Assembly: GCF_001713355.1 (NCBI RefSeq)
Contig: NZ_CP016448.1
Span: 2,914,001 to 2,978,000, forward strand
Length of the DNA: 64,000 nucleotides
DNA from: Methyloversatilis sp. RAC08
GTDB taxonomy: Bacteria; Pseudomonadota; Gammaproteobacteria; Burkholderiales; Rhodocyclaceae
Direction of reading: 5' to 3'
Shown here: in pieces, positions 43,937-54,297 of the stretch
Layout: the number at the start of each line of letters is the position of its first letter
How positions within the stretch are numbered: position 1 is the first letter of the stretch
Translations under genes and position numbers: made by a program
Notes under the pieces: model-generated
The model's database searches: none
Seen by the model: only the letters and a program-made list of their open reading frames with translations
Told to the model about the DNA's origin: nothing

Positions 43937-44823
43937 ACGAGCATCTTCATCGGCGGCTGGCCCGATTGAACCGTCAGCGACTTCAGCCCGGCATGGCCGA
44001 CGCCCAATGGCGCGCCGGCCTGCGCGAGCAATCGGCGCTGCGCGAACTCGAAGGCGCGTTTGTCGAAGCGGAGCGGGCGGCGCTGACGGAGCAGCTCGAT
44101 GCCCTGCCGAGCGGTGCCGATGCTTTCATGAACTGGTTCGAAAACCTGGCCGAGACCGGCCCGGGGCAGGACGACCCTCTGTTCCGCTGGCTCGCCGACT
44201 CTGCCAGTCTGTCGCAGATGCGCTGGTTCATCACCCAGGAGATTGCCGGCGAGGCCGGCTTCGACGATCTGGTTGCGCTGACTCAACTCGGTTTGCCGCG
44301 GCAGGCGAAGCTTGAACTGGCGCGCAATTACTGGGACGAGATGGGGCGGGGCAACGAAGACGGCATGCACGGCCCGATGCTGGAAGAGACGGCGCGCGCG
44401 CTGAATCTGAAGCCCGAATACGCGAACACGGTATGGGCCGCACTTGCGCTGGCCAATCTGATGCTCGCGCTGGCGAGCAACCGGCGCTACGCCTGGCAGT
44501 CGATCGGCGCACTGGGCGCGGTCGAAATGACCGCACCCGGGCGTGTCGGTCTGGTCAATGACGGCCTCAAACGACTGGGTGTGCCGACACAGGCCCGTCG
44601 CTATTTCCAGCTGCACGCAGGGCTCGATGTACAGCACTCGCTGTGCTGGAACCGCGAGGTGATCCGCCCGCTGGTCTCCGCGGACCCTTCACTGGCACGA
44701 CCCATCGCGGAAGGGGCGCTGCTGCGTCTGCGCTTCGGTGCCCGCTGCTTTGCGCAATACCGCGACGAACTGTGGATGGATCCCGCCGCATCGCCCGCAG
44801 TAATGGCGCGCAACGCGGCGTGA
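43933..44823 (+). CDS. Iron-containing redox enzyme (heme-oxygenase-like diiron oxidase family)
   Basis: A 296-residue all-helical protein. Its metal residues can be read: E136 and H146 in YWDEMGRGNEDGMHGPMLEE, then H228-D232-H235 in FQLHAGLDVQHSL, the HxxxDxxH signature of heme-oxygenase-like diiron oxidases. Further candidates are E103 or E107 and E198. It has no signal peptide. Relatives oxidise or cleave amino acids, fatty acids or other small molecules, often next to a modifying enzyme. It overlaps the methyltransferase stop by four bases, so they act together in an unknown reaction. This is stronger than a general Pfam14518 label; substrate and cofactor need testing. Confidence 0.8.
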   Translation: MNEHLHRRLARLNRQRLQPGMADAQWRAGLREQSALRELEGAFVEAERAALTEQLDALPSGADAFMNWFENLAETGPGQDDPLFRWLADSASLSQMRWFITQEIAGEAGFDDLVALTQLGLPRQAKLELARNYWDEMGRGNEDGMHGPMLEETARALNLKPEYANTVWAALALANLMLALASNRRYAWQSIGALGAVEMTAPGRVGLVNDGLKRLGVPTQARRYFQLHAGLDVQHSLCWNREVIRPLVSADPSLARPIAEGALLRLRFGARCFAQYRDELWMDPAASPAVMARNAA

Positions 44824-44949
44824 GCTGATCCGAGCTGCGTGTGCTGTCGAACGGACCGCACGGGTGGAACGCTTGAAGCTGCGTCGACGAAAAGCCGACC
44901 CTGCACATTCCGCGGCAGGTTGCAGACCACACGATCCGGAGGATTTACA

Positions 44950-46089
44950 GTGAAAGCACTCGTCTACAACGGTCCGAATGAAGTCAGCGTCGTCGATGTT
45001 CCGGACGCCAGGATCGAGCAGCCGACCGACGTGCTCGTCCGCGTCACCACGACGAATATCTGCGGCTCCGACCTGCACATGTACGAGGGCAGGACCGACA
45101 TGGAACCCGGCCGGATCCTCGGCCACGAAAACATGGGCGAAGTGATCGAAGTCGGCAAGGCCGTCACGCAGGTCGAGGTGGGCGACCGCGTGTGCCTGCC
45201 CTTCAACATCGCCTGCGGCTTCTGCAGGAACTGCGAGCGCGGCCTGACCGGCTTCTGCCTCACGGTGAATCCGGGAACGGCGGGCGGCGCCTACGGATTC
45301 GCCGGCATGGGGCCGTACAGCGGTGGTCAGGCGGATTACCTCAGGGTGCCGTTCGGCGATGTGAATTGCCTCGTGCTTCCGCCGGATCTCGAGGGCAAGG
45401 AAAACGATTACGTCATGCTGTCCGACATCTTCCCGACCGGCTACCACGCAACCGAACTGGCGGGCGTCGAAGCCGGTGACAGCGTCGTCATCTTCGGCGC
45501 CGGGCCGGTCGGTCTGATGGCTGCCTGCTCTGCCAAGCTGAAGGGTGCCAGCAAGATCATGGTGGTGGATGTGCTGAAGGATCGTCTTGCATTGGCCGAA
45601 CAGATCGGTGCCATTGCGATCGACAACTCCGACGGCACCGCGGTGGATCAGATACTGGACCTGACCGATGGCCAGGGTGCGGATCGCGGCTGCGAATGCG
45701 TGGGCTATCAGTGCTGCGATCACCACAATCACGAGGTGCCGAATCTCACCATGAACAGCCTGGTGAGCGCGGTCGCGGCTACGGGTTCGATCGGTGTGGT
45801 GGGTGTATTCATCGCCGCCGATCCGGGCGCCGCTGACGACCTGGCCAGGAACGGGCAGATCGCATTCGATTTCGGCAAGTTCTGGATGAAGGGCCAGCGG
45901 ATGGCGACCGGGCAGGCGAACGTGAAGGCCTACAACCGCAAGCTCTGCGCGCTGATCGCAGCCGGAAAGGCCACGCCTTCCTTCATCGTTTCGCACGAAC
46001 TGCCGCTGAGCGATGCGCCCCGGGCGTACAGGCACTTCGGCGCGCGTGACGAAGGCTGGACCAAGGTGGTGCTTAAGCCGGGTTCCTAA
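44950..46089 (+). CDS. Zinc-dependent dehydrogenase of the glutathione-independent formaldehyde dehydrogenase group
   Basis: A 379-residue medium-chain dehydrogenase. Catalytic zinc residues are seen in NICGSDLHMYEGR and GHENMGE. The structural zinc cysteines are in CGFCRNCERGLTGFC. The nucleotide fold has VVIFGAGPVGLMAA. The GSDLHMYEGRTDMEPG segment and the DHHNHE insert match the Pseudomonas-type PFDH family, which oxidises formaldehyde with bound NAD. Formaldehyde is the likely substrate, but other aldehydes or alcohols are possible. GTG start with GGAGG eight bases upstream. It follows the diiron oxidase gene by 126 bases. Confidence 0.88.
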   Translation: MKALVYNGPNEVSVVDVPDARIEQPTDVLVRVTTTNICGSDLHMYEGRTDMEPGRILGHENMGEVIEVGKAVTQVEVGDRVCLPFNIACGFCRNCERGLTGFCLTVNPGTAGGAYGFAGMGPYSGGQADYLRVPFGDVNCLVLPPDLEGKENDYVMLSDIFPTGYHATELAGVEAGDSVVIFGAGPVGLMAACSAKLKGASKIMVVDVLKDRLALAEQIGAIAIDNSDGTAVDQILDLTDGQGADRGCECVGYQCCDHHNHEVPNLTMNSLVSAVAATGSIGVVGVFIAADPGAADDLARNGQIAFDFGKFWMKGQRMATGQANVKAYNRKLCALIAAGKATPSFIVSHELPLSDAPRAYRHFGARDEGWTKVVLKPGS

Positions 46090-46146
46090 CGTCCGCCCGC
46101 TGGCATCCCGGGGCGCAGCCGTGTGATCTGGTGCATCAGACCTGCG

Positions 46147-47040
46147 TCACGGCCTGATGCGCAGGGCCGCGGTGACGGTCGAGAAATGGATGTCCACGAT
46201 GTCGTCGATATTTTCCGCGTAGCCGCCCGCCATCGCAATCGCCAGCGGCAGACCGCGGGTGCTGCACCAGTCGAACACCCGGGCGTCGCGCGCGGCCAGC
46301 CCGATCTTGCTCAGCTTGAGCCGGCCGAGCCGGTCGCCTTCGAACGGGTCGGCGCCAGCCAGGTAGATGACGAACTGCGGCGCGAATCGGCGTTCGAGCG
46401 TGACCAGTGCGTCGTCGAGCGCGGCAAGGTAGGCCTCGTCGCCGGTGCCGTCGGGCAGTGACACGTCGAGGTGGCTGCATTCCTTGCGGAACGGGAAGTT
46501 GCGGTCACCGTGCAGCGACAGCGTGAACACATCCTCCGCCTGGCCGAGAATCTCCGCGGTGCCGTCGCCCTGATGCACGTCGAGGTCGACGATGGCCACG
46601 CGTTCGATGCCGTGTTCCGCCTGCAGCAGCCGGGCGGCGACCGCAGCATCGTTGAACACGCAGTAGCCGGCACCGCTGGCGTACTTGGCGTGATGCGTGC
46701 CGCCGGCCAGATTGACCGACACACCGTCGTAGAGCGCGCTCCTGCAGGCGGCGATGGTGGCGCCAGCTGAGCGGCGCGATCGTTCGATCATCTGCAGCGA
46801 CCACGGAAAACCGATCATGCGCACTTCCTGCGTCGTCAGGTCGCCACGGCTGACGCGCCCCACATAGTTTGCGTCGTGTGCGCGAAACAGTTCGTCGTCG
46901 GTCGCCGCCGGCGGTTCGCGCAGCGTCACGCCCGGGAGCTCGGCAGCGACGCGTTCGCGCAGGCGACGGTATTTGTCCATCGGGAAGCGATGGGTGTCGG
47001 GCAGCGGCAGGACGAAGTGATCGGCGTACCAGGCGAGCAT
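46147..47040 (-). CDS. Histone-deacetylase-fold hydrolase
   Basis: A 297-residue zinc deacetylase of the arginase/HDAC fold. The catalytic His pair is at [11 protein letters not shown] (116-117). The zinc residues are D154 and H156 in DLDVHQGDG, and the second Asp is in AGADPFEGD; an AGGYAEN segment follows. Bacterial members act on acetylpolyamines, acetoin-type or other N-acetyl compounds. The ATG was chosen at MLAWYADH; the frame extends upstream without homology. It is antisense to its neighbours, and divergent from ubiD. Confidence 0.87.
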   Translation of the reverse strand: MLAWYADHFVLPLPDTHRFPMDKYRRLRERVAAELPGVTLREPPAATDDELFRAHDANYVGRVSRGDLTTQEVRMIGFPWSLQMIERSRRSAGATIAACRSALYDGVSVNLAGGTHHAKYASGAGYCVFNDAAVAARLLQAEHGIERVAIVDLDVHQGDGTAEILGQAEDVFTLSLHGDRNFPFRKECSHLDVSLPDGTGDEAYLAALDDALVTLERRFAPQFVIYLAGADPFEGDRLGRLKLSKIGLAARDARVFDWCSTRGLPLAIAMAGGYAENIDDIVDIHFSTVTAALRIRP

Positions 47041-47237
47041 GTCAGTGTGGAAGGAGGGGGGTCGTGCATTCTGACAGCGGGCCGCGCACGACGGTTGCGA
47101 CAGCTGTACCGGAACATAGGCTGCGCGTCGGTGTCTGTGGGCGCACTCGGGGTACGGCGCAATCACTTATCGCTTACCATCGGTCGCGCCCTGTGCGGGA
47201 TGCAGCAGGGCGCGAAGCACTGGAGCTGCGCCACGAC

Positions 47238-48731
47238 ATGAAATACACGGATTTGCGCGACTTCATCGCGCAGCTTGAAAAGATGGGCGAACTCAAGCGC
47301 GTCGCGCGCCCGGTGTCGCCCAATCTGGAAATGACCGAAATCTGCGACCGTGTGCTGCGCGCGCAGGGCCCGGCCATCCTGTTCGAGAACGCGACCGGCT
47401 TCGACATGCCCGTGCTGGGCAACCTGTTCGGCACGCCGGGCCGGGTGGCGCTCGGCATGGGCGTCAGCGGCGAGAAATGGGCCGAGGCGCTGCGCGATAT
47501 CGGTCGGACGCTGTCGATGCTCAAGGAACCCGAGCCGCCCAAGGGCCTGCGTGACGCGTGGGACAAGCTGCCGATGATCAGGCAGGTGTTTTCGATGGCA
47601 CCGAAGAAGGTGTCGTCGGCTGCATGCCAGGAAGTGGTGTGGGAGGGGAAGGATGTCGACCTCGGCCGCCTGCCGGTGCAGACCTGCTGGCCGGATGACG
47701 CCGGGCCGCTGATCACCTGGGGCCTGGTGGTGACACGCGGACCGGACAAGAAGCGGCAGAACCTCGGCATCTATCGCCAGCAGGTGATCGCACCCGACAA
47801 GGTGATCATGCGCTGGCTGGCCCACCGCGGCGGTGCGCTCGATTTCCGCGACCATGCGCGCAAATTCCCGGGCACGGCGTTTCCGCTTTCGGTGGTGCTC
47901 GGTTGCGACCCGGCGACGATACTGGGTGCGGTGACGCCGGTGCCCGATACGCTTTCCGAATACCAGTTCGCCGGCTTGCTGCGCGGCAGCCGCACCGAAC
48001 TGGTGAAGTGCATCGGCAATGACCTCGATGTGCCGGCCAGCGCCGAAATCGTACTTGAGGGCGAGTTGCGACCGGACGCGAATCACCCGTCCGGCTATGA
48101 ACACGCGCCGGAAGGGCCGTTCGGTGACCACACCGGCTATTACAACGAGGTGGCGGAGTTTCCGGTGTTCACGATTACGCGCATCACGATGCGCCGGACC
48201 CCGATCTACCACTCGACCTACACCGGCAAGCCGCCGGACGAGCCGGCCATGCTGGGCGTGGCGCTGAACGAAGTGTTCGTGCCGCTGCTGCAGAAGCAGT
48301 TTCCGGAAATTACTGACTTCTACCTGCCACCCGAAGGTTGCTCCTACCGTCTGGCCGTGGTGTCCATGCGCAAGCAGTACCCCGGTCACGCCAAGCGCGT
48401 CATGTTCGGCGTGTGGAGCTTCCTGCGCCAGTTCATGTACACCAAGACCATCATCGTGGTGGACGAGGACGTGGACATCCGCAGCTGGCAGGAGGTGATC
48501 TGGGCGATGACCACGCGCATGGACGCGCGGCGCGATACGGTCATCGTCGACAACACGCCGATCGACTACCTCGATTTCGCCAGTCCGGTCGCCGGTCTGG
48601 GGTCCAAGATGGGGCTCGATGCGACCAACAAGTGGCCGGGTGAAACCACGCGCGAATGGGGGCGAACCATCGCGATGGATGCCGATGTGAAGCGGCGGGT
48701 GGATGCGATGTGGGTGGAACTGGGGCTCTAG
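47238..48731 (+). CDS. ubiD: UbiD family decarboxylase
   Basis: The prenylated-FMN-dependent decarboxylase of the ubiquinone pathway, removing CO2 from 3-polyprenyl-4-hydroxybenzoate. It has 497 residues, the usual length. Motifs are [10 protein letters not shown] at the N-terminus, [10 protein letters not shown] with the substrate/Mn region, [12 protein letters not shown] and the C-terminal [11 protein letters not shown]. The prenyl-FMN maker UbiX is not in the window. The family label fits ubiquinone synthesis better than aromatic degradation, given the canonical length and sequence and the ubiC-ubiA pair at 32.8 kb. Confidence 0.93.
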   Translation: MKYTDLRDFIAQLEKMGELKRVARPVSPNLEMTEICDRVLRAQGPAILFENATGFDMPVLGNLFGTPGRVALGMGVSGEKWAEALRDIGRTLSMLKEPEPPKGLRDAWDKLPMIRQVFSMAPKKVSSAACQEVVWEGKDVDLGRLPVQTCWPDDAGPLITWGLVVTRGPDKKRQNLGIYRQQVIAPDKVIMRWLAHRGGALDFRDHARKFPGTAFPLSVVLGCDPATILGAVTPVPDTLSEYQFAGLLRGSRTELVKCIGNDLDVPASAEIVLEGELRPDANHPSGYEHAPEGPFGDHTGYYNEVAEFPVFTITRITMRRTPIYHSTYTGKPPDEPAMLGVALNEVFVPLLQKQFPEITDFYLPPEGCSYRLAVVSMRKQYPGHAKRVMFGVWSFLRQFMYTKTIIVVDEDVDIRSWQEVIWAMTTRMDARRDTVIVDNTPIDYLDFASPVAGLGSKMGLDATNKWPGETTREWGRTIAMDADVKRRVDAMWVELGL

Positions 48732-48768
48732 ATTTTCTGCTGCGGTCAAACAACAAGAGGGATGCACC

Positions 48769-49524
48769 ATGGCCTTCGGCCTTTACATCATCGGCGACGA
48801 AATCCTGTCCGGGCGTCGTCAGGACGGTCACTTCGCCAAGGTTCGTGCGCTGCTGGCCGAACGCGGCCTGCAGCTGTCCTGGGTGAGCTATCTGGGAGAT
48901 GAGCGCGAACGGTTGATCGAATCCTTCCGCCGCACCCTGTCGACTGACGACATCGTGTTTTCCTGCGGCGGCATCGGCGTCACGCCGGACGATCACACGC
49001 GACAGGCCGCGGCCGCGGCGCTCGGTGTCGAGTGCGTGCTGCACCCGGAGGCTGAGGCGGAAATCCGTGCCCGCTTCGGGGCTGAAACGACGGAAAACCG
49101 CCTGCGGCTCGGTGAATTTCCGGCCGGCAGCCGCATCATTCCGAATCCGTTCAACCGCATACCGGGATTTACCTGCGGCCACCACCATTTTGTGCCCGGC
49201 TTCCCGGAAATGGCCTGGCCGATGATCGAATGGCTGCTCGACAATACCTACCGGGACCTGCACCACATGAGCGCCTGGCGAGAATCTTCGGTCTATGTGC
49301 CGAACGCGCACGAAAGCCGGCTGCTCGACATGATGGAAGCGATCGAACGCGAGCACGGCGTGACGGTATTCAGCCTGCCCTGCTTCGGCAATGCTGAACG
49401 CGCCTATCCGCACATCGAACTGGGCGCCAAGGGCGAACCCGCGAAGGTCGCAGCGGCGATGGCGGCCATGCGACATGAACTGATGCTGCGCGGCCTGACC
49501 GTGCAGGACGCAGCCGACCGCTGA
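48769..49524 (+). CDS. CinA-like molybdopterin-binding domain protein
   Basis: A 251-residue protein built on a single MoCF-biosynthesis domain (about 1-170). The motifs are IIGDEILSGRRQDGHF, WVSYLGDERERL and FSCGGIGVTPDD, as in the CinA N-terminal half. The C-terminal deamidase domain of full CinA is absent. Proteins of this size are annotated as competence/damage-inducible or as nucleotide-sugar-like hydrolases. GAGGGA lies before the ATG. It follows ubiD by 37 bases and precedes a REP-like element. Confidence 0.87.
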   Translation: MAFGLYIIGDEILSGRRQDGHFAKVRALLAERGLQLSWVSYLGDERERLIESFRRTLSTDDIVFSCGGIGVTPDDHTRQAAAAALGVECVLHPEAEAEIRARFGAETTENRLRLGEFPAGSRIIPNPFNRIPGFTCGHHHFVPGFPEMAWPMIEWLLDNTYRDLHHMSAWRESSVYVPNAHESRLLDMMEAIEREHGVTVFSLPCFGNAERAYPHIELGAKGEPAKVAAAMAAMRHELMLRGLTVQDAADR

Positions 49525-49550
49525 CGGGGGGCGGCGAGCAGCAAAGCTTT

Positions 49551-49633
49551 TGTGGGAGCGGCGGCCTCGCCGCGATACGCACTTTGCACGGCGATGGTCG
49601 CAGCACGATCGCGGCGAGGCCGCCGCTCCCACA
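49551..49633. repeat. REP/BIME-like palindromic element, copy 3 (inverted)
   Basis: The same arms as copies 1 and 2. The asymmetric inner part (ACGCACTTTGCACGGCGATGGTCGC) is the reverse complement of copy 1, so the whole element is inserted in the opposite orientation. Flanks are unrelated to those of the other copies. Confidence 0.9.
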
Positions 49634-49830
49634 GCGGACTCTCCAAAGGCGCTGCTCCTGCAGAACCTTCAGCGTTCGGTCCTTGCCTGCAACCGCTGCA
49701 CGGCGCCTGTCCTGAAGCCATGCAAGACAGGGCACGATCGGCACGGTATGGGTCTGCGCCACATCTATGCCTACCGTGTCCGCGGTTGAAGTTCCGTTGA
49801 TCAGGGCAGCGCATCCGGATCGACAGACGA

Positions 49831-49862
49831 AAAAAAGCCCCGCACTTGGCGGGGCTTTTTTT
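49831..49862 (-). terminator. Bidirectional terminator after the phasin gene
   Basis: AAAAAGCCCCGC/GCGGGGCTTTTT with a five-base loop and T runs on both strands. It ends the phasin message and can also end the plus-strand transcript. Confidence 0.92.
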
Positions 49863-49878
49863 CGTTCGGCGAGAGGAC

Positions 49879-50442
49879 TTAGGCAGCTGCCTTCTTCTTC
49901 GCGGCGGTGCTGGCCGAACCCACGGCGCGCACGGTCGCCGAGGTTGCTGCATTCACATTCGCTTCGGCCATTTCCACAGCTTGCTTGGCAGCCTTGCTCA
50001 TGCTGTCGTAGGCGCTGTTGGCGGCGGCGATGGCCGACTTGACAGCGGCAACGGCGACGTCCGAACCGGCCGGAGCTTGCTTGGCAGCCTGGTCGAGCGT
50101 GGTGCTGACAGCCTTGTTTACTTCACCGACCTGGGCTTCGACGACCTTGGTCAGCTCTTCCTGGGTCTGCGAGAAGATTTCATAGACGCTGCGCGAGTAG
50201 GCAACGGCCTTTTCGATCGACGGCTGCACCAGACCGCTTTGCAGCGAAACGATGTCCTGCACGTCCTTGGCACCCATCATGGTCTTCACGTTGGCGACGC
50301 TGTCTTCCAGCATCGAACGGGCGGTGTTCAGGTTCAGAGCGGCGAGGCGCTCGGTGCTTGCGAAGGCGGTGTTGGCCAGCGTCAGCAGGGCTTCGATGGT
50401 GTTCTTGTTTGCAGCGGCGAAATGTTCAGTCGTGAAAGCCAT
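49879..50442 (-). CDS. Phasin family protein
   Basis: A 187-residue protein that coats polyhydroxyalkanoate granules. It reads as the phasin family: TEHFAAANKNTIEALLTLANTA at the N-terminus, the long amphipathic helix region (about 20-150) with NVKTMMGAKDVQDIVSLQSG, and an Ala/Lys-rich tail. GGAGAC lies nine bases before the ATG. A sigma70 promoter is visible upstream. No pha biosynthesis gene is in the window. The symbol is left open because several paralogues exist in this group. Confidence 0.92.
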   Translation of the reverse strand: MAFTTEHFAAANKNTIEALLTLANTAFASTERLAALNLNTARSMLEDSVANVKTMMGAKDVQDIVSLQSGLVQPSIEKAVAYSRSVYEIFSQTQEELTKVVEAQVGEVNKAVSTTLDQAAKQAPAGSDVAVAAVKSAIAAANSAYDSMSKAAKQAVEMAEANVNAATSATVRAVGSASTAAKKKAAA

Positions 50443-50576
50443 GGTGAAAGTCTCCATACATTGATTGAAAGAGCGACCACGAAGCGAACAAAGCATTAAA
50501 CGCTGACGGGCCACCTGAAAGCGTGCGGCTGCTTGAGAAGCTGGAAGCATCTGTATTGCGCTGCACCATGACCACG

Positions 50577-50604
50577 ATTATAGGGATGGTCGACATGAAG
50601 TCAA
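50577..50604 (-). promoter_or_regulatory. Sigma70-type promoter of the phasin gene
   Basis: On the minus strand, TTGACT (50599-50604) and TATAAT (50577-50582) are separated by 16 bases. Both boxes are close to consensus. The start codon is about 135 bases downstream, leaving a long leader. Confidence 0.85.
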
Positions 50605-50611
50605 GTATTTT

Positions 50612-50629
50612 TTGTTGCACTGCACACAA
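50612..50629. promoter_or_regulatory. Palindromic box upstream of the phasin promoter
   Basis: TTGTTGCA and TGCACACAA form an imperfect palindrome around one C, just upstream of the -35 box. Its TGCA-rich form resembles PHA-regulator (PhaR-type) sites in general character; the link is inferred. Confidence 0.5.
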
Positions 50630-50733
50630 AAAAATAAGGGCAAATTATTCAGCGGAAACAATGTGATGTGAACGGTCGTTCACTTACACGCCCCGGGTTC
50701 TGCTGCGGAATTTACATACGTGCATGTACGTGG

Positions 50734-51608
50734 TCAGACCAGTTCCGACAGCAGTCTTGCTGCAGTGCGCTCGGTCTCGCGCAGATATGACGTGCCATGA
50801 AGGTTGTAGTGGTTGAGCAGGTGGTAAAGCCGGTACAGCCCACGTCGCGACGAGGCATTCGGATGCAGCGGCGCGCGCTGCAGGTAAGCGGCGTACATCG
50901 CGGTTGGAAAGCCGCCGAACATTTCGGCCAGCGCGAAATCCGCCTCGCGGTCGCCGTAATGCACCGCCGGGTCGAACACCGTCGGGCGACCATCGGCATC
51001 GACGCCGGCATTGCCGTGCCACAGGTCGCCGTGCAGCAGCGATGCAGCCGGGCGGTAGTCGAGAAACAGCGCGGCGATCCGTTCGACGATGCCCTGGATG
51101 TCACTGACCAGCGATCCGCGCAGCCCGCCTTCGACGGCGGTTGCGAGCTGCGGCAGCAGGCGCTTGCGGGCGAAGAACAGAGGCCACGATTCCGAACTGC
51201 CGTTCTCCTGCCGGCTGTCGCCCAGCCAGTTGTCGCGGTTCAGGCCGTAATGCGGTCCATGCACCGCGTGCAATGCGGCCAGCGCTTCGCCGAAGCGCCG
51301 GCCGTCGTCGGCGGAGCGCACCGGCTGCAGGTCCAGCCATTCGAGTGCCAGCCAGGCGTATGCGTCGTTGCTGCCTTGCGAACGGATGGCCGGAATCCGG
51401 AAGGTGCCGGTCTGCGCCAGCACTGTCAGGCCGTCGGCTTCGGCAGCGAACACGGCGGTCCGGTCAGGCGGCAGCAGCTTGACGAACAGTGGCCCGTCGC
51501 CGGTATCGATCCGCAGCGCGCGCCGGGTCCGCCCGGCCGGCAGCTCGGTGACCGCATCGAACCGGCTGCCCAGCGTGGCGGCGATGTGCCGCGCCAGCGC
51601 CTCCAGCT

Positions 51609-51612
<4 letters not shown>
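50734..51612 (-). CDS. Fructosamine kinase family protein
   Basis: A 292-residue small-molecule kinase of the aminoglycoside-phosphotransferase fold. Motifs are KLLPPDRTAVFAAEADGL, ALHAVHGPHYGLNRDNWLG, the catalytic loop HGDLWHGNAG and DPAVHYGDREADFA. Relatives phosphorylate fructosamines or ribulosamines on glycated proteins so they can be removed. Its start overlaps the stop of the Ser/Thr kinase gene (ATGA), so it is the last gene of that minus-strand unit. Confidence 0.9.
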
Positions 51613-52931
<1,319 letters not shown>

Positions 52932-52934
52932 CGG

Positions 52935-54245
52935 TCAGACGTTGGTGAGGCGCTGGTTGGCCAGCGCCAGCCGCTCGACGAGGATGCGCAGGAATGCGCG
53001 GTCGAAGCGGTGGCGGCAGGGTTCGGACGCGCGCTCCAGTGCGGCATTGGCCAGATGGATCACCACTGACTCGCACAGCGTCGACACATCGGCACCGCGC
53101 GTGCCGCGCTCCGGCGTCAACCAGGCCATCTCGCCGACGCATTCGCCGGCCGACAGTACGTTCAGCAGCTTGCGCGCCTTGGTCACCTTCACTTCACCCT
53201 CGGCAAGAATGAAGAAGCCGTCGGCCGCATCGCCCTCGCGCAACAGCATCTGGCCGCCCGCCACACGATGCCATTCGCCCAGCCGCACCACTTCCCACAG
53301 TTCGACATCGGTGAAATCGCGGAAGAAGGCGAGCCGGCGAAGCGAATTGAATTTTTCGCTGTCGGCGATACGGTTGTCGTGTTCGCGCAGTGACTCGCCG
53401 CGAAAGGCTTCGGCCAGATCGAAGGAAAAGGCGTCCCAGGTCGGGTAGCGGTCATCGAGCGACTTCTGCAACGCGCGCATCACGATGGCGTCGAGCGCCG
53501 CCGGCAGCTCGGGCCGCAGCGCCGAGGGAGGCACCGGCTCGGCGTGCGTGATCTGGTACATCATGCTGTAGTTGTTGCTGCCCTGGAAAGGCAGCTGGCC
53601 GGTCAGCAACTGGTACATCACCACGCCGAGCGAAAAGATGTCGGTCTGGTGGTTCAGTGGATGTTCCTTGATCTGCTGCGGACTCATGTAGGCAGGCGAG
53701 CCGACGCCCGACACCTGGGTTTCGCTTGCCGAGATCGACATCGCGGCGCCGAAGTCCGACACCTTCACATTGGTGCCCGGCTGGTGGTGACCATCGCTGC
53801 GCGGTTCTTCCACGCGCATGATGTTGGCCGGCTTCAGATCCCTATGGATGACCCCGAGCCGCCACGCGAAGTCGAGCGCGCGCGTGCATTTGAAGATCAT
53901 TTCGAGCACATCGCCGATCGGCAGCAGCCGGTCCGGCCGGGTGTGCGGTTCCAGCGTGCCGCCCCGCACATATTCCATGACCAGATAGGCCGGATCGGCG
54001 TCAGCCACCGCGTCGTAGATCTGCACGATGTGCGGATGGGTGAGCTTGCCGGCCAGCGAGGCCTCGGCGATGAAGAACTTCTTCTGGAAACGTTCGGACT
54101 TGCCGCCTTCGCCTTCGGCCACACCGCGCGCGACGATCTTGATCGCCACGTCGCGGTTGCCGAACGGGTCGTGCGCGAGGAACACTTTCGAGGTCGCGCC
54201 TTCGCCGAGCAGGCGCTGGATGCGGTACTTGCCGAGCAGGTCCAT
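52935..54245 (-). CDS. Serine/threonine protein kinase with cyclic-nucleotide-binding domain (paralogue)
   Basis: A 436-residue paralogue of the downstream kinase. Motifs are LGEGATSKVF, VAIKIVARG, HRDLKPANIM, VSDFGAAM and GSPAYMSPQQI, then a C-terminal cyclic-nucleotide-binding domain with FFRDFTDVELWEVV and EGDAADGFFILAEGEVKV. An insertion after the catalytic loop (EEPRSDGHHQPG) distinguishes it. The ATG giving MDLLGKYRIQ was chosen; a TTG nine codons upstream is weaker. It ends three bases before the next kinase starts and follows argH by about 50 bases. Confidence 0.92.
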   Translation of the reverse strand: MDLLGKYRIQRLLGEGATSKVFLAHDPFGNRDVAIKIVARGVAEGEGGKSERFQKKFFIAEASLAGKLTHPHIVQIYDAVADADPAYLVMEYVRGGTLEPHTRPDRLLPIGDVLEMIFKCTRALDFAWRLGVIHRDLKPANIMRVEEPRSDGHHQPGTNVKVSDFGAAMSISASETQVSGVGSPAYMSPQQIKEHPLNHQTDIFSLGVVMYQLLTGQLPFQGSNNYSMMYQITHAEPVPPSALRPELPAALDAIVMRALQKSLDDRYPTWDAFSFDLAEAFRGESLREHDNRIADSEKFNSLRRLAFFRDFTDVELWEVVRLGEWHRVAGGQMLLREGDAADGFFILAEGEVKVTKARKLLNVLSAGECVGEMAWLTPERGTRGADVSTLCESVVIHLANAALERASEPCRHRFDRAFLRILVERLALANQRLTNV

Positions 54246-54297
54246 GTCAGCGGCCAGCCTGGCAGGGGGCAAACAGGGGCCTGTGGTCGGCCATGAC

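Larger units (their letters stand above)
49525..49878. other. Intergenic region holding REP copy 3 and the phasin terminator
   Basis: A 354-base stretch. It contains the REP-like element (49551-49633) and a strong bidirectional hairpin (49831-49862). The rest shows no gene. Confidence 0.7.
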
